Positions 34,192 to 46,707 of a stretch of DNA of 64,000 nt are shown piece by piece (positions within the stretch are counted from its first letter, which is position 1; the number at the start of each line of letters is the position of its first letter). The position numbers were made by a program, and so were the translations under genes. The notes under the pieces were generated by a model. That model searched no databases, was not told the DNA's origin, and saw only the letters and a program-made list of their open reading frames with translations. Source of the stretch: Heterohyrax brucei (taxonomy: Eukaryota > Chordata > Mammalia > Hyracoidea > Procaviidae); NCBI GenBank assembly GCA_028571685.1, contig CM053158.1, positions 54,590,001-54,654,000 on the forward strand. The letters run 5' to 3'.

Positions 34192-35454
34192 GGAATTCCC
34201 CTAGATGCTCTAAATATCTTCCTGGTTCGCTACCATCAGTGTGTATATTTGGGAGAACTTGGGGGAAATTGGTCTCATTTCAGTCTCAGTGCCTGACATA
34301 AATGACAACAGACAGAAGTGATGAAAGAGAGACATACACTGACACAGTGAGGACCTGGCTCAGGGGCCACATTTTTTGCCACAGAGCAGAATCGGCTTCA
34401 GAAGTGATAGGTAAGTTGCAAGTGAGTAGACAGCATCGCTTAGCAGTTTCTCACCTTTTTTTTTTTTTGATCAGAAGTTGGAGAAGAGGAGAGGAAATGT
34501 TTATTCTGTAAAGGAAAGATAGTAAGACTATTTAAACGGTCAGCTGGTGAGAGAGATGCGCTCCGTCTTACTGGCCGGGGAGTCTCCCAGCCTGCAGGAG
34601 TGGTCATTAATGACTGAGGGGATCCAAAGGCACCGGGAAGCTTTGATCCAATCCTTGCGCAGTTGGCATGTCAACTGCCAAGTTGTCCACACTGCTGTGG
34701 CGCATCAGCTGGAAGCCAGTGTGAGTTTTTCCCCGGATCCTGTGTTCTTCAAACCAGGAGCCAGCAAGAGTGTGAGCATGCCTTCAGCACTTTAAAAGAA
34801 TTAAGCCAACTTTGGCAAAATGTTTTAGCAGTTGGCACCTTGTGTCTTTGATGTGTTGGATTTATGGAAAGGTAATAAGATGGTAATGGTGAAGGTCTTT
34901 TTAATAATGTATTAAGCAATTATAATTGGGATATGTTGGTAAAATTAATAATGTCATGTTATGGATATTCTTTCAGCAGAAAAAAAGGGCAGAACATCTC
35001 TTCCAGGAAGAAGTGGGAGAATTTAGTATTACACCAAAGTGTCTCTTAACCAAATTAATGAAAATACAAAAGAATATTTTTGGAAATCATAGTAATATAA
35101 AGATAGTTACTATTAATATGACACATATCCTGGGGAATTCTTTCACTAAAAAAAGTGACCAAGTTCAATTCCATTTGGAGGGCCTGACAAGGTACTTACG
35201 AGGACCTTTCTGCAGACCAGGGTTTGTTTGATTTCTAACAGAAGTCAAGGAAAGATGAGAAAACATGGCAGCAGAGTGAACCAGATGCCGTGGTATGTTC
35301 TAGAGCAAGGAAGCCACGGCTTAGCACTGGTTCCTACCGTATCTGTGTTATCAGTTTGTCTCCAAGACAGAAGAGCTTGTAGAGAAGGACTGTTGTTTCT
35401 GCTCTCAGCATTCATTTATCTTGTTTTCCAAATCACCACCACCATTGCAACAAA
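34192..35454. other. Unassigned sequence
   Basis: A T-run at 34457-34469. Short frames here (for example 34926-35231) show no domain that I recognise. Confidence 0.45.
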
Positions 35455-35658
35455 AAACGATTGTCATCAAGTTGATTCCAACTCAAGTCTACCTTGTGTG
35501 TGTCAGAGTAGAACTCTGCTCTGTAAGGTTTTCAGTGTCTGGTTTTGCAGAACCAGATCACCAGGCCTTTCTTTTGAGACACATCTGGATGAAGATGAAC
35601 TTCTGACCTTTCAGCCAGTAGCCTAGCACAGTAACCATTTGTGCTGCACGAGGACTAT
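35455..35658 (-). mobile_element. AfroSINE, long variant
   Basis: Tail cgattgtcatcaagttgatt, middle ctctgctctgtaaggttttc and atcaccaggcctttcttttg. Confidence 0.82.
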
Positions 35659-36589
35659 TTCTGATAACAGGACTTTCCTTCTTTGGGGGAAATGCTGTTT
35701 TCACACGTTCAACCAAGGTATCCGGCAGAAGGCTGCCTAGTCAGGATAGTCCATCTTACTGGCCACTAGCATGGTTCCTGCTCCTGATGGGGCCAATCAA
35801 TACATACTCTCCTCCTTCTTCCACCTTAAGCCGATTGCTTTGGATGGTCAGTCGACATCCTTCCTCATGATTTAGCTGCTGGAACTGGCCACGAAGTGTT
35901 CTCTTTCCTCTCTGGCTGGGAAGCCACAAGGATATACACTTGGAAGGTGCCTTGGCTGTGGAGTTTTATATCCTATTGTGCTAACAGGTTCAAGAGAATG
36001 AATGAACCGTGGTAAAGAAGCCACAGTAAGAGAGGGGAGTAAGAACACGAAAGTTCTTGGCATCCAGGAGGCCACCTTGCTTCTCCTTACATCCCGAGTT
36101 TGCACATATAGGCCAATGAACCGCCTGTTTTGTTATATTTCTGTTGCTGGCAAGCAAAGAAATGTGATCAGTAAAGATCCTTTGGCCCCCTTTCAGATGG
36201 TACCCTACTTTTCTCACCTTGGTTGCTGGATCAAGTTTCTCACCCCTTTCATTCCTAACTACATTGGGGAAGGTCTCAGTGAGTACCTGTCGTGTGCCAC
36301 CACTTTGCCAGCCACTGGGGTTACAGTTGTGAGGATGACAGACTTGGTCCCTCCCCTCTTGGTAGAGACAGTGAGTGTCACAAGGCCTCTTGCACTGTCT
36401 TCCAAGTCCTGTGGACTGTTGGGTTCTGACCCACTGGACTCACCTTTCTCCATCCGTGCTCTCCTTTATTAGTGCCCTCATTCCTTATAGCTCACATGAA
36501 TGTGGCTTTTTGTCTTTTTTTGACCTACTTTCTTTGTGAGTAACTCCACCCAGTACCAAGTGTTAAACTCAGTGATTGTTTGCCTCTGG
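35659..36589. other. Unassigned sequence, partly old repeat
   Basis: 36275-36360 (cactggggttacagttgtga, cagacttggtccctcccc) resembles an old interspersed repeat also seen at 40830 and 57640. A 156-codon frame overlaps it and is not credible as a gene. Confidence 0.45.
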
Positions 36590-36765
36590 GTGCCCCAAGG
36601 TCTTTTAACCCATCATTCCCTAACCTCCATAAGCCTCAGTATTACCATCTGTAAAATAACTCTAATCATAATGCCTCTTTCATAGGTTGTGGTGAGGTTT
36701 TAATGCTTAACAAGTGCTTCTTAACATGAGATCATTGTATGCTAGCTGAAATTATTATCTGATAT
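36590..36765 (-). repeat. MIR
   Basis: Contains cataagcctcagtattacc, catctgtaaaataactct and ttcataggttgtggtgagg. Confidence 0.7.
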
Positions 36766-37616
36766 TTCTAACTGCAGTAAGCAAATTTAATGTCAAATTA
36801 CATTTTTTCATCTCTAATATTAAAGAAAATAATGCTACAAAGGAAGCCTATTGATCAGAAAGCTTATAGCTGTTTAAATTTTAATGTGTCAGAGTTGTTT
36901 TATTGGGTAGAATGCTCATGAGTTCTCTACATTTGCACAGAATTTCCTATTTGGACTTGCTCTAAGTTAGCCCAGAAGAAAATATTCTGTAGGGTAGAGT
37001 TTTCTCTGACTTCAGGTAGAAAAAAAGTTTGCAAAAAGAGACCAATTTCTATGGGTGTATGCACACTCAGGTGTGTAAGTGAGAGTGCTGTGATGTATTT
37101 AATGAACAGAGAACATTTGAACTTTTTGATCTGACCATGTTTTGAGCCTCTTTTTAATTTCAAACTGACTGCAATTAGGTGCGTGTTCAAGATTTCTACA
37201 CTTCAAAACCTGTCCAGCTTGTTTCTCCTCTCCGTGAAGGATCCTGTGAGTGTGGCTGAATAGCACATTGCATTTCGCAGTCTCAGGGCTGAGCACTAAA
37301 AGCAGGAGTGGGGTCTGCTTTTCCCCTTATCTGATGGAATGAGAAGCCTTCCCTTCCCCTTTGTTGAGATTTCCTTCTTGTTGAACATTCTTGCATAGCT
37401 AGGAAGAGGTCTCTGGTAGAACGGTATGTTCTGTGGCATCTTCCATTGCACTTGTCATTAAGTGAAATCCTTGGTCAAGAGAAATAACTTCCAGCTGGGC
37501 CTGTTACGAGATGGTGATAACACTTCTGAGCTACAGAGGACGTGAGGAGGGGCAGTGAACGTGAAATTACTTAGTACCGGACACACGGCTGCCTTTAAGA
37601 AGGAGAAGCCAGCCTG
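36766..37616. other. Unassigned sequence
   Basis: No gene or repeat that I can name. Confidence 0.45.
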
Positions 37617-37817
37617 AAGACCCACTGCTGTTGAGTTGATTCCGTCTCACAGTGACCCTATAGGACAGAGTAGAACTGCCCTACAGGGTTTCTAGGCCTG
37701 TAACTTTTTTGGAAGCAGACCGGCACATCTTTCTCCCGTAGAGCAGCTGGTAAGTTTGAAGCAGTGACCTTTTGGTAAACCATCGGGACCTTAACCAGTG
37801 CACCACCAAGGCTCCTT
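37617..37817 (-). mobile_element. AfroSINE, variant with extra middle block
   Basis: Tail cactgctgttgagttgatt, body gacagagtagaactgcccta, middle ttttttggaagcagaccggc, head complement gcaccaccaaggctcc. The same 'ggaagcagac' subtype recurs at 56993. Confidence 0.85.
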
Positions 37818-38360
37818 CTCAGTAAGTCGTGCAGATCCTGAAGAGAAGTAGAGGAATGCTTGCTGAGATTTTGTGTTTTCCCAGGAGAGTATCAAGACTG
37901 TCGTCTATGTATGGTATCATCAAGAGTGTCTCCATCCAGCTGCTGGGTGGCCGTTTTCTCCAGGGCGTTCCACAGACACATAAAGCCCTGTGCCTTTCCT
38001 GCATTCTGCACATGAATGATTAATACTATGGGGTTGCATCTCCTTTCCAAAATTATCATCTTGACCCCCTGTTTGTTTTTTGTTTTACACCACCATTTAG
38101 CCAGCCATTTCCACTTTATGTTAGTGGTTCTTTGTCCTTTTGGACTGCTGTTTGTCATGTACGGTGTTAACAATAACATGCTGAGGTCAGTGTAGGGCTG
38201 TATCCTGACGCTTGTAACCCTCACCTGCATTCGTGTCATAGTATCTGTCATTTTGAGTTCTCAGTAAGATGTTAGATGTACAGAAAACTGAGCATTTACC
38301 CAGAAGTTCACTTTGGGCATCTCAATAATTAGGTCATTTCAGTCCTATATACATTAATTA

Positions 38361-38563
38361 CCAGTTGTCATCCAGTCGACCCTGACCCAAGGAGACCCCA
38401 CATGTGTCAGAGTAGAACTGTGCCCCATAGAGTTTTCAGTGGCTGATTTTTCAGAATTAGGTTGTGAGACCTTTCTTCCAAAGTACCTTTGGGTTGACTC
38501 GAACCTCCAAGCTTTCAGTTAGCAAATGAGTGCATTAACTGTTTGTACCACACTGGGGGTGCC
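38361..38563 (-). mobile_element. AfroSINE, long variant
   Basis: Tail agttgtcatccagtcgacc, middle ctgtgccccatagagttttc, head complement gtttgtaccacactggggg. Confidence 0.85.
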
Positions 38564-38681
38564 TGCAAACATTAATTAGACCCTTACAATCTATGGAATA
38601 CTGTGTTAGGCTCTGGGGATATAAAGATAAATAAAACATAAATTCTACCCTTGGTGAAGGTTCTAGTCTGGTGTGTGATTA

Positions 38682-38893
38682 AGGATCCCTGGAGTTGCAA
38701 TGGTTAAGGCACTCAGCTGCTAACCGAAATAGTTTGTGGTTCAAAGCCATCAGATGCTCCTGAGGAAAAGCACATCTGGTGATCTGTTTCTGTAAACATT
38801 ATAGCCTGGTAGGAAACCCTGTGGAGCAGTTGGATTCTTTCCTATAGAGTTGCTATGAGCTGAAATTGGCTCCATGGCACAGAACAGCAACAA
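38682..38893 (+). mobile_element. AfroSINE, long variant
   Basis: Head aaggatccctggagttgcaa, gctgctaaccgaaatag, middle aaaagcacatctggtgatct, body ggaaaccctgtggagcagtt. It lies between two stretches (38595-38670, 38898-38990) of the same old gggatata/aaagata-type repeat. Confidence 0.83.
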
Positions 38894-38989
38894 ACAATGC
38901 ATGGGGTATTATGGTAGGTGTTAGGATTACAAAGATATATAAAACATAGGTCCTATCGTTCATGAAGCTTCCAGTCTAATATAAAGTAA

Positions 38990-40829
38990 CGGTCAAAGAT
39001 CTCCTAAAATAACAGAGAAGTCACACATAGACTGGTTTGATCCTTAAGGAGTTAGTGCACAGAAGAGGACATCTAGAGGTACAACAGCTCACAGTCAGCA
39101 CGTAAAGGCTGTGTTTCCCCTGCTTGGTAGCTGTCTTCCATAAATTACCTCTCATGCTGGCTTCATCCTCAAGCTGGCAGTGGGATGGCTCTACCACTTT
39201 TTGGGGAGACTTCCCAGTAGCTCCTTCAGTAGATTTTCTCATCAGTCTTAGTAGCTCAGACTGGGTCACATGCCTTTTCCTAAACCAGTCACTTGGCAAG
39301 GTGGATGGGACTTTCACAACTGGCTTAGGCTAAGTATTCAGGTAGAATAGATGTTGGGTAATAGCCCCATGACCATAACAGAAGAGCAGCATGAGAAATG
39401 AAAAATTCATTACACTGTGGTATGTGCCATAATAGAAGTTTCTATAAGATTCCAGAATTATCTCTGCATAGGCTACCATAATCATTCATCAATGAAAATA
39501 ATTTTTTTCTTATTAAATTAGAAGTGTTCTTCAAGTCTGTGTAGAGTGTAATGGTTGCAACCCCTACTGGCTGCTTGTGCACTTCTCACACTAGATGCAT
39601 CCTCCTCTTCAGCATGTTGAGAGGTGTACCTAGAGACTGTGGGAGTCCCAAAATAAACCTGGTGCTTCTTCCCAGGTTATCAGTTTTATTTATTGTATTT
39701 TAAAAAAAAAAAATACATGTATATTAGGAAGAAGTGTATAAAATCCCATATGAATCTTTAAAACAGGTGAATTTAAAGAAGTTTCTACTTGCTAAAATTG
39801 ATTAGGGACATGCTCCTGGCCCCCGATGGTATGTATTCTGTCCCCTTTGCCATGTAGTTTATTGGAATATTTTAAGAGGCTCTATCTCCATATATTTTCA
39901 TTGTTGAAGAAGGATATTAATCTGGCTGTTCTGCTCTCCACACAACCATATTTCATTGATTGTAGGCTTTTAAAAATTCTCCTGCTTGAGCATAATGTGA
40001 TATTAATAGTAATTATGCCTTATTATGTAAATATGCTTTCATTTTTGTGTCTTTCTATGCTGCCTATCTTATTTATTTTATTTATCCTCCTTCAAATTGT
40101 ATGACACTGTGTTCAGAAAATGACTGAAAGTAAAGAATGCCAGTAACAGTTGACATTCTCCAGACTCATGTAGTTAATCAGTTAACAGACTTAAGTATTC
40201 TATTTTAGAAATAGAAGCAGGGAACAAATCTGTCAGGCAAATGAGTTCACATGTTATCCTGCTCCCAGCATAACTTGAAGTAATACATAAAAACTGAACT
40301 AGTTTCTGAATGTCCTAAAGCAGTCTTGCAAAGGGCTTTAGGGGTGTAAGCCACTTAGGAGGAACAAATATGTCACAGATAATCTTTGTTGTTACTGTCA
40401 AGACCTATTTGAATCAGATCAAATTAACATTTCATATGGCTCAGATCCAGAGGCTTGGCCCCCGTGTTGTTCCTTAGCACACAGTGTCCCCAACTCTGTT
40501 AGAAATATTTCAGACTTAAGCCGTCGGAGAGCTTCTCAGGGTTTCAGCCATCTTATCCCAGGAGGTCTTTCCCCCCCTCTTCACCCCCTCCCTCCGTCTT
40601 CTAGTGGGTCCTAATCCAGAAGCAGCCCCAAATTTCTCCAAATTTTTTCCTTAGAAAATGCTTTCAGACCTGAGAATAGGTTTTGAGCTTTCTTATTCTT
40701 GGCTGTCCATCAATTCAAAGCTCTCTATTAAATTGTCCCCAGTTTCCAATTTTGTTTTTTTAAGAGGAAAAGCTCTCCTTTTATAAGGTTACAAATAACT
40801 TTTACATTTCTGTCTCCTCACTTAATAGA
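38990..40829. other. Unassigned AT-rich DNA
   Basis: An A-run lies near 39701-39712. No gene or named repeat. The hydrophobic frame at 39826-40104 is explained by T-rich composition. Confidence 0.45.
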
Positions 40830-41120
40830 CATGTCTTGCATACCTGCTGTATCCCAGGCTCTATACTAAATCAAGCCAACACCTTGGTGACAAGACAGGC
40901 ATGGTCTCTACATTTATGCAGCTTATAGTCTAGTGGGGAATCAGGCATTAAAAAGGTCCTTCTAAAGGTAATGAGTGTTACCTGATGGAGAACTCACCTG
41001 TTTGGGGAAATCAACGTTAAAGCTAAGAGTTAAAAGATAATTTGGAGTTCAATGGATGAAATCTTGGGAGAAGAAAAGTCTTTGGGACTGAAGGAACAGC
41101 AGATAATGAAGAGCCTGAGG
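40830..41120 (+). repeat. Old interspersed repeat, family not assigned
   Basis: Contains gacaggcatggtctctac and gcttatagtctagtgggg, typical blocks of a mammal-wide repeat also seen around 57640-58250. I do not name it. Confidence 0.5.
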
Positions 41121-41466
41121 TGACAGTATTAAAGCCCCAAAGAAGACCAGTGTCGTCTTCTGTAACTAGGAAAAAGACAAAACAAAAACACAGACATTTA
41201 GCTTAAAAGGATATTTGGAATTATAAAGCAATCCTTATAACCAAATCCCATAATTTGACTTATGTAGAAATTTAACTACCTTTTTTCCCAAACAGGTAGA
41301 AACCTCAGCTGGAGTTGACTAAATATAGAGACGCTGCAGCACAGACTGATAGAGTGTCCCAGGGTTTCAGTTGGAGCAGTTGTCCTTGTGGTGAAAGACA
41401 CTGGAGTAACACGGAGGAACCAGGCTCTACATGAACACATTCATTTTCAGGTTTCTAGTAGGGGGG

Positions 41467-41630
41467 GACCCCTGGTTGCACAGTGGTTAAGCACCAGTGA
41501 CTCCACAGGAGAAAGAAGAGGTATTCTGTTTCTGTAAAGATTTACAGTTTGAAAACCCTAGAGCAGTTCTACTCTATCCTAAAGGGTTATTGTGAGTCAA
41601 AATCGACTCAGTGGCAACGTGTGACATGGC
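41467..41630 (+). mobile_element. AfroSINE, first arm of an inverted pair
   Basis: Head gacccctggttgcacagtgg, body agagcagttctactctatcc, tail aaaatcgactcagtggcaac. The anticodon-arm part is shortened. Confidence 0.85.
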
Positions 41631-41631
41631 A

Positions 41632-41798
41632 TAACCAAAACCAAACACTGCCATTGAGTCAGTTCCAATTCATAGTGACCCTATAAGACAGAGTAGAACT
41701 GTCCTGTAGAGTTTCCAAGGAGCACCTGTAGATTTGAACTGCCAACCCTTTGGTTAGCAGGTGTGTACACGTAACCACTGTGCCACCAGAGCTTCCAT
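41632..41798 (-). mobile_element. AfroSINE, second arm of an inverted pair
   Basis: Tail aaccaaaaccaaacactgcc to head complement tgtgccaccagagcttcc. It abuts the previous copy tail to tail. A (c)atggca-type repeat is at both ends. Confidence 0.88.
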
Positions 41799-43167
41799 GA
41801 TATGGCACAGTAAATAAAAATCCTAAAGCTTTCCCAGCAGACGCCACACCACGAGCCTGCCCCAGGTTTTCTAAGCTAAGCTATGGGAAACATGGTGAAT
41901 GAAGTGCCCAATAGCAACCCACTTTAATAAAACCAGTTTCATTTGCTGTTTAAATAATTTAAGCAAGTTGGGGACTGGGTAAATTGGAAAACAATCCACT
42001 TAGGATTCATTCCTTAAGATTTATTTCTTCCACGTTGTTTTTCTTTCTTTAAATCCAGTTTTACTCCTTTTTCAAACATTTCTTCCCTAGATTTTACTGT
42101 TAACGCTACCTTGAATGGCTTCTCTGGCAAGATTTGGATTTTGATAATACAGTATTGCCTTTTGCTGCAATTTCTTTGTTGTTTTTAAATAACTTTTTCA
42201 TACCTATCCTATGACACATGTATTTAGAGAACATAGCCTACCTCTGGAGGGGTATACATGAAACTAGAAATAGTGGTAGCCTTTAGAGAGGGGGAATGGG
42301 CAGCACTGCCAATAACTTGCATGGTACTTCTTGGCAAAACTCTTTAGAATGCTTCCCTTTGTGTGTTACTGGTCGGAGTAGGGTGCCATGCCCTCCCTTG
42401 GACCAGTCACAATCCATCTCTGGAGCATAACAAGTAGCCAACAAAATCAGATTATCTGAAGAGAGAAATAGCTGTCCTTGATGGATAGACAGCCGACACA
42501 GTCTACGGAAAGACGTAAGCCAAAGAATAAAACCAATCTTGTCTGCAAGGTCACCAGCCAGAGATAATAATGGAAAGTTTTTAGGGTGAGAAATGTTACC
42601 TTAGGTTTCTTTGATGCTTGCTCCTTCAGAAGTAAAGCCCCACTTCTTCCTCTGTTACTGAGTCTTGACCAGATGATGCAGTTTTTCCACTCACTTCTCT
42701 CTAGTGCAGCGCAGAGCTCACTGAAATCTCAGTCTGAAGAATACACAGCAGGTTTCTCAATCTGATAAAATATCTCTAGACCTTAAGGCTGGGACCATGC
42801 TGCTTTATTTCTGGTAGACAACCCATTTTGTAGTTGAGAACAGTGGGCTGCTTCTGCCAACTTTGAAGTTATTTTTTAGAGTAACAAAACACAAGAAATG
42901 CTTTTCATCCCTTTCTTTGGATGTTAAACTTTGCTTTTCTTCTACTCTTGCTGTTAAGGGCCAAATATTTGAAATTCCTACCAATAACTCTACCAAATTC
43001 TTCTGTATTTTTTAGTGATACTGGGGAAGTGATCTATTTTTATAACCATAGCTTGTATTTGTTTGGTGGCCAGAGGAACCTGGCCCTGAGGACTTCTACA
43101 TCCTTGCAAAACCAGTGATCCTGGCTGAGGTCTGTTTTTCATTGTATTCACTCCAGTTATCTGAACC
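41799..43167. other. Unassigned sequence
   Basis: No gene or repeat that I can name. Confidence 0.45.
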
Positions 43168-43327
43168 TAGGTAGTTCAGTAGTGGTTAAGCAGTACAGCT
43201 GCTAACCAAAGAGTTGACAGTTCAAATCTACCAGCTGCTCCTTGGAAACTCTATGGGGCAGTTCTACTCTGTCCTATAGGGTTGCTATGAGTTGGAACTG
43301 ACTCGATGGCAGTTTCTGGTTTTGGTT
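43168..43327 (+). mobile_element. AfroSINE, full length
   Basis: Head with gtagttcagtagtggttaag, ctgctaaccaaagagttgac, tail tgagttggaactgactcgat. It is close to consensus in the body. Confidence 0.9.
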
Positions 43328-43727
43328 ATGCCATATCATGCATTGCCAGGTAGTGTGTTTGCCCTTTGAAGAGTCAAGACTTTGCGTATATCTTTTTATT
43401 TTATTTCGAACATTTAGCATATGGAAGTGACAGTCTGTTGGGTCTGAAGTAACTGCTCCCTTATCAACCATTAAAAAAATTCTGTTATTGGTCATCATAG
43501 ATCCTCTTTTGTTTTATTCCTGTTTAAACAGGATAAACCCAGAGGGTGGGATTTTTTGTAGAACTCAGTTCCCAAAGTAATAAAATATGCCCCAGAGCCA
43601 TCTGTATGCTGTACATTTTAGTTAATATAGGCTAAAGCATGTCTGGCTCTTTTAAAGTAGAACTGAAAAATTATCAGCATCATCTTAAAATGCTGCACCA
43701 TCTTAAAATGCTTTTAAATTCTTTTCC

Positions 43728-43870
43728 CACTGACCTTCAGCAAGTCACTCAGCTCCTCTGAGCCTCAGTTTCTTTGTCCATGAATTGAGGCCAATAATGT
43801 CTTTCTGCTGTTGACCTTGGAAGAGTATTATGAGAATCAACTGATAATATATGTGACACTTTCGTTAATT
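43728..43870 (-). repeat. MIR
   Basis: Contains ccttcagcaagtcactcagc, tctgagcctcagtttcttt and attatgagaatcaactgat. Confidence 0.8.
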
Positions 43871-45229
43871 TTTTTAGAAGAAGGGTGCTATGTAGATCAA
43901 TTTTTTGCAATTTTATTTTTGTCATTGTTGATGTCCATGTAAATTAAGTGTAAGTAAAAGGTGACAAATTATGGGGGTGGGAGGCCAGTCACAAGACTGA
44001 TACTATTTCTTCCTTAAAGAAGAAGGTTCAGTTCATTGCCTCTGATCTACCTGGGCATCCCTGGAATCACTCACCCCTTCAATGGCTTCAAAAGCTTTCA
44101 CATCTGCCCAGCTGACTTCTCAAATCTGACCTGGCCAAACTTCAACAGCTGTTCAGTGGATCACCTATTAAAAATGGGTACAATATGTTGCTCCCTTTTG
44201 TTTCCCTTCTTCGTATAATAAAGATAGCACACCTCCACTTTCCTTTAAACACAGCTTTTGGTTTGATAAAACAATGGGTGAGGTTTTTGAGGAAGATGAG
44301 AAGATTTTGTTTTCTTTTTTTCATCTAGGAGAATAGTTTTGCCTAAGAATAGCAGCTCGAATAGTTGCCTTAGTAGTGCTGAATATGATTGTCTTCATAA
44401 TGTTTTTAGCATTCTGTGATGCCAGAAAGCCTTTGGAGGTCACATGAAGGAAGCTGCAAAATTCAGCAAGCCTACTGTTGACCACAGGCCATGGGTATAA
44501 TACCTTGTTTCCTACACCTCATGATTCCACTGCTTCTGTGTGTTTTTTTCCATCTTCTGCTTGAGGCCAAGATGGAAAGGTACTCCTTGATCTCTCAGCC
44601 AATGGAAAAGAGAAGAAATAAAGCAGAAAGGAAGGAGGAGGAAGACCACCCAGCCTCTGGCTCAAATGGGAGTAACACAGAACTGTGTTCCACCAAACCC
44701 TCCTCCTTGATCCTTGGGGAGGAATATACAAGGAGGTTGTGCGGATCCCGGATCCCAGAGCCGTGTCACTCTTGCTCACTGCCTCAGCCACAGCAGAAGG
44801 GGAGCACGGCACACTGGAGGTACTCTGCGTAGTTTGTCAGCCCACCTAGAGAACATAAGAGGCTGGGCTTTGAAATGTGTGCCTTTGCCCACCAACTTCT
44901 CACCCCATTCCAAATACTAAGGTCCCAGTATTCCCCAGGGGCCAAGAAACATGCTGACTCTTTAATTTTTGTTATGTGGACATTCTCCTTACCCACCTCA
45001 AGTTGTTTTCTTCTCATCCGTAGATCTCTGCAGCTGCATCCGAATATGCTCCCCTAGCCCCCAAAAACCTCTCAAGCACCCTCTCTCACTCTGTTCCTTC
45101 AAGGTCCGTAAACATAGGATGCTTCTAGCCTTAGAACTTACAGCTGCCTCTGTCTTGAACTGCTATGAGTCCAACCCTAGTCCCTGTACCTAGCTCCCTG
45201 TTACTCAGCCTTCCAGTCTCAGCCTTAGT
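43871..45229. other. Unassigned sequence
   Basis: A 113-codon frame (44491-44832) has a hydrophobic start but no relative that I recognise. No named repeat. Confidence 0.4.
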
Positions 45230-45440
45230 GCTGCCCCTCAGCCCCCTCCCCTCGTGCAGCTCCTGTCTTTAGTGCAGTACCTGGGCCTGTGTGTGACTTG
45301 TTCAGAGGATAGATCTCTCACTCTAAGACTCGCATGGATGGACATCATCTCCGGTTTGTCGCACTGTATTCTAAGTGCTTGGTGTGCAGCCTGACGCGTA
45401 GTGTAAACACAATAAATATTTGTTTAAGAAATGAGAGTGT
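45230..45440 (+). repeat. L2 LINE 3' end
   Basis: Ends with tgtaaacacaataaatattt then gtttaagaaatga, and is preceded by gcactgtattctaagtgctt, the usual L2 3' end order. Confidence 0.6.
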
Positions 45441-45974
45441 GTATCTTAGAAATGGATGAACCCCTTTCTGTATTCACTGTTGAGACAAATCGTCATTCAT
45501 TTGTCAGTTCAATAAGCATCTCTTGATGATCTGGTGTGTGCTACCCTGTGCTAAAAACTGGGGAAACAAAGTCCACCAGTGGATTTTGAATGGGAGTAAC
45601 TAGCACCCCTCCCAGGAGCATTCAGAAACATGTAAAGTTGATTTTTATTGCTAGTTGTAATGACTAGGGTGCTGTTGGCATTTAGTGGGCAGGATTCCTG
45701 GTCTCCAAACAGCTTTCAGTGCATGGGATATATCTGCACAAAGAGGAACTGTCCCTGCCATCTCCACCTCACATACAAGGATTCTCCACAGAGCTTGCAG
45801 CCTGATAGACAAAAGTGAACCAAAAGGGACAATATCATGTCATGTGTCTGATGGAAGACTTTTGCAGCAGTGCATGGCCCGAGGAGAGGATCAGCGTCCC
45901 ACTTAAGGGTCCATGTGACAGAAGTTGTTATTTTTTACACTTGCCCAAGAAAAGCTGTGCCCCTTCTAGCCATC
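45441..45974. other. Unassigned sequence
   Basis: 45510-45580 recalls an old repeat (gtgctaccctgtgctaaaaa). Otherwise nothing is named. Confidence 0.4.
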
Positions 45975-46224
45975 ACCACTATTAGTCGTTGAGTTAAAGC
46001 CGACTCATGCGTCCTTGTCTATAACAGGGTGGAACGTTGCAGTCCTGCACCATGTTTATGAATATATGTCTGCTTGAGCTCATTGTTGCAGCTGCTGTGT
46101 AGTGCCTTCCAGCCTAGGGGGCTCATCTTCCAACACAATCAGACAGTATTCTACTGAGATCCACAGGGTTTCCGTTGGCTAATTTTCTGAAGTAGATTGC
46201 TAGGCTTTTCCTCCTAGTCTGTCT
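45975..46224 (-). mobile_element. RTE (BovB-like) internal-deletion derivative
   Basis: The left half is the complement of the RTE 3' end (to cattgttgcagctgctgtgt at 46100). From 46101 it jumps to the complement of the RTE 5' end (agtgccttccagcctagggg, cttttcctcctagtctgtct). Both termini are kept and about 3 kb of the coding region is absent. The result is a SINE-sized non-autonomous LINE derivative. Confidence 0.75.
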
Positions 46225-46230
46225 GCCCCT

Positions 46231-46381
46231 ACTAAAACCCACTGCTGTTGCATTGGTTCTGACTCGTAGCAACTCTGTAGACAGAAGAGAAGCTCCATAG
46301 ACTTTCCAAGGAGCTCCTGGCAGATTTGAACTGCCAGCGTTCTGATTAGCAGCCATAGCACTGAATCACTGCGCTACCTGG
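46231..46381 (-). mobile_element. AfroSINE, next to the RTE derivative
   Basis: Tail aaaacccactgctgttgcat to head complement ctgcgctacctgggtgtc. A ctactaaa repeat on both sides (46229 and 46392) suggests the target-site duplication. Confidence 0.85.
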
Positions 46382-46707
46382 GTGTCTGTCTCTACTAAAC
46401 GAACCTCTAAAACCAAAGATTAAAATACCAGAATATAAACAGCCGATGGCTAAAACGGCCTTTCTTTCTTTTTACAGTAAGTACTGATAACGGTCATCGA
46501 AAATGATGGGAAATGGCATTTGAGTTCTTTTTTCAGAGGACTTTGATTTTACTGCACGCCGTCAGTGTGTGAAAACTGTTAGAGAGTGGTGGCTTCATTT
46601 CTTCCTCCCACCTGGCTTTGGAGGAGAAAATATCAAGAGCAGCAAAGGTTTACCCTGAAGTGATGGGAGAGTGAGTGCAGGGTGTAGTATAGGGCTGTAG
46701 GTGTAGT
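46382..46707. other. Unassigned sequence
   Basis: No gene or named repeat. Confidence 0.45.

Noticed and set aside
34926-35231. 101-codon frame considered as a retrocopy
   Set aside because: No A-tail, no duplication and no parent protein recognised.
36002-36472. 156-codon frame on the + strand
   Set aside because: It overlaps old interspersed repeat sequence near 36275-36360. No domain, no Kozak or splice support.
39826-40104. 92-codon very hydrophobic frame
   Set aside because: Explained by T-rich sequence. Leucine/isoleucine/phenylalanine content follows base composition.
44491-44832. 113-codon frame with a signal-peptide-like start
   Set aside because: The hydrophobic N-terminus is tempting, but the rest is low in features, an antisense frame of similar length overlaps it, and I recognise no relative.
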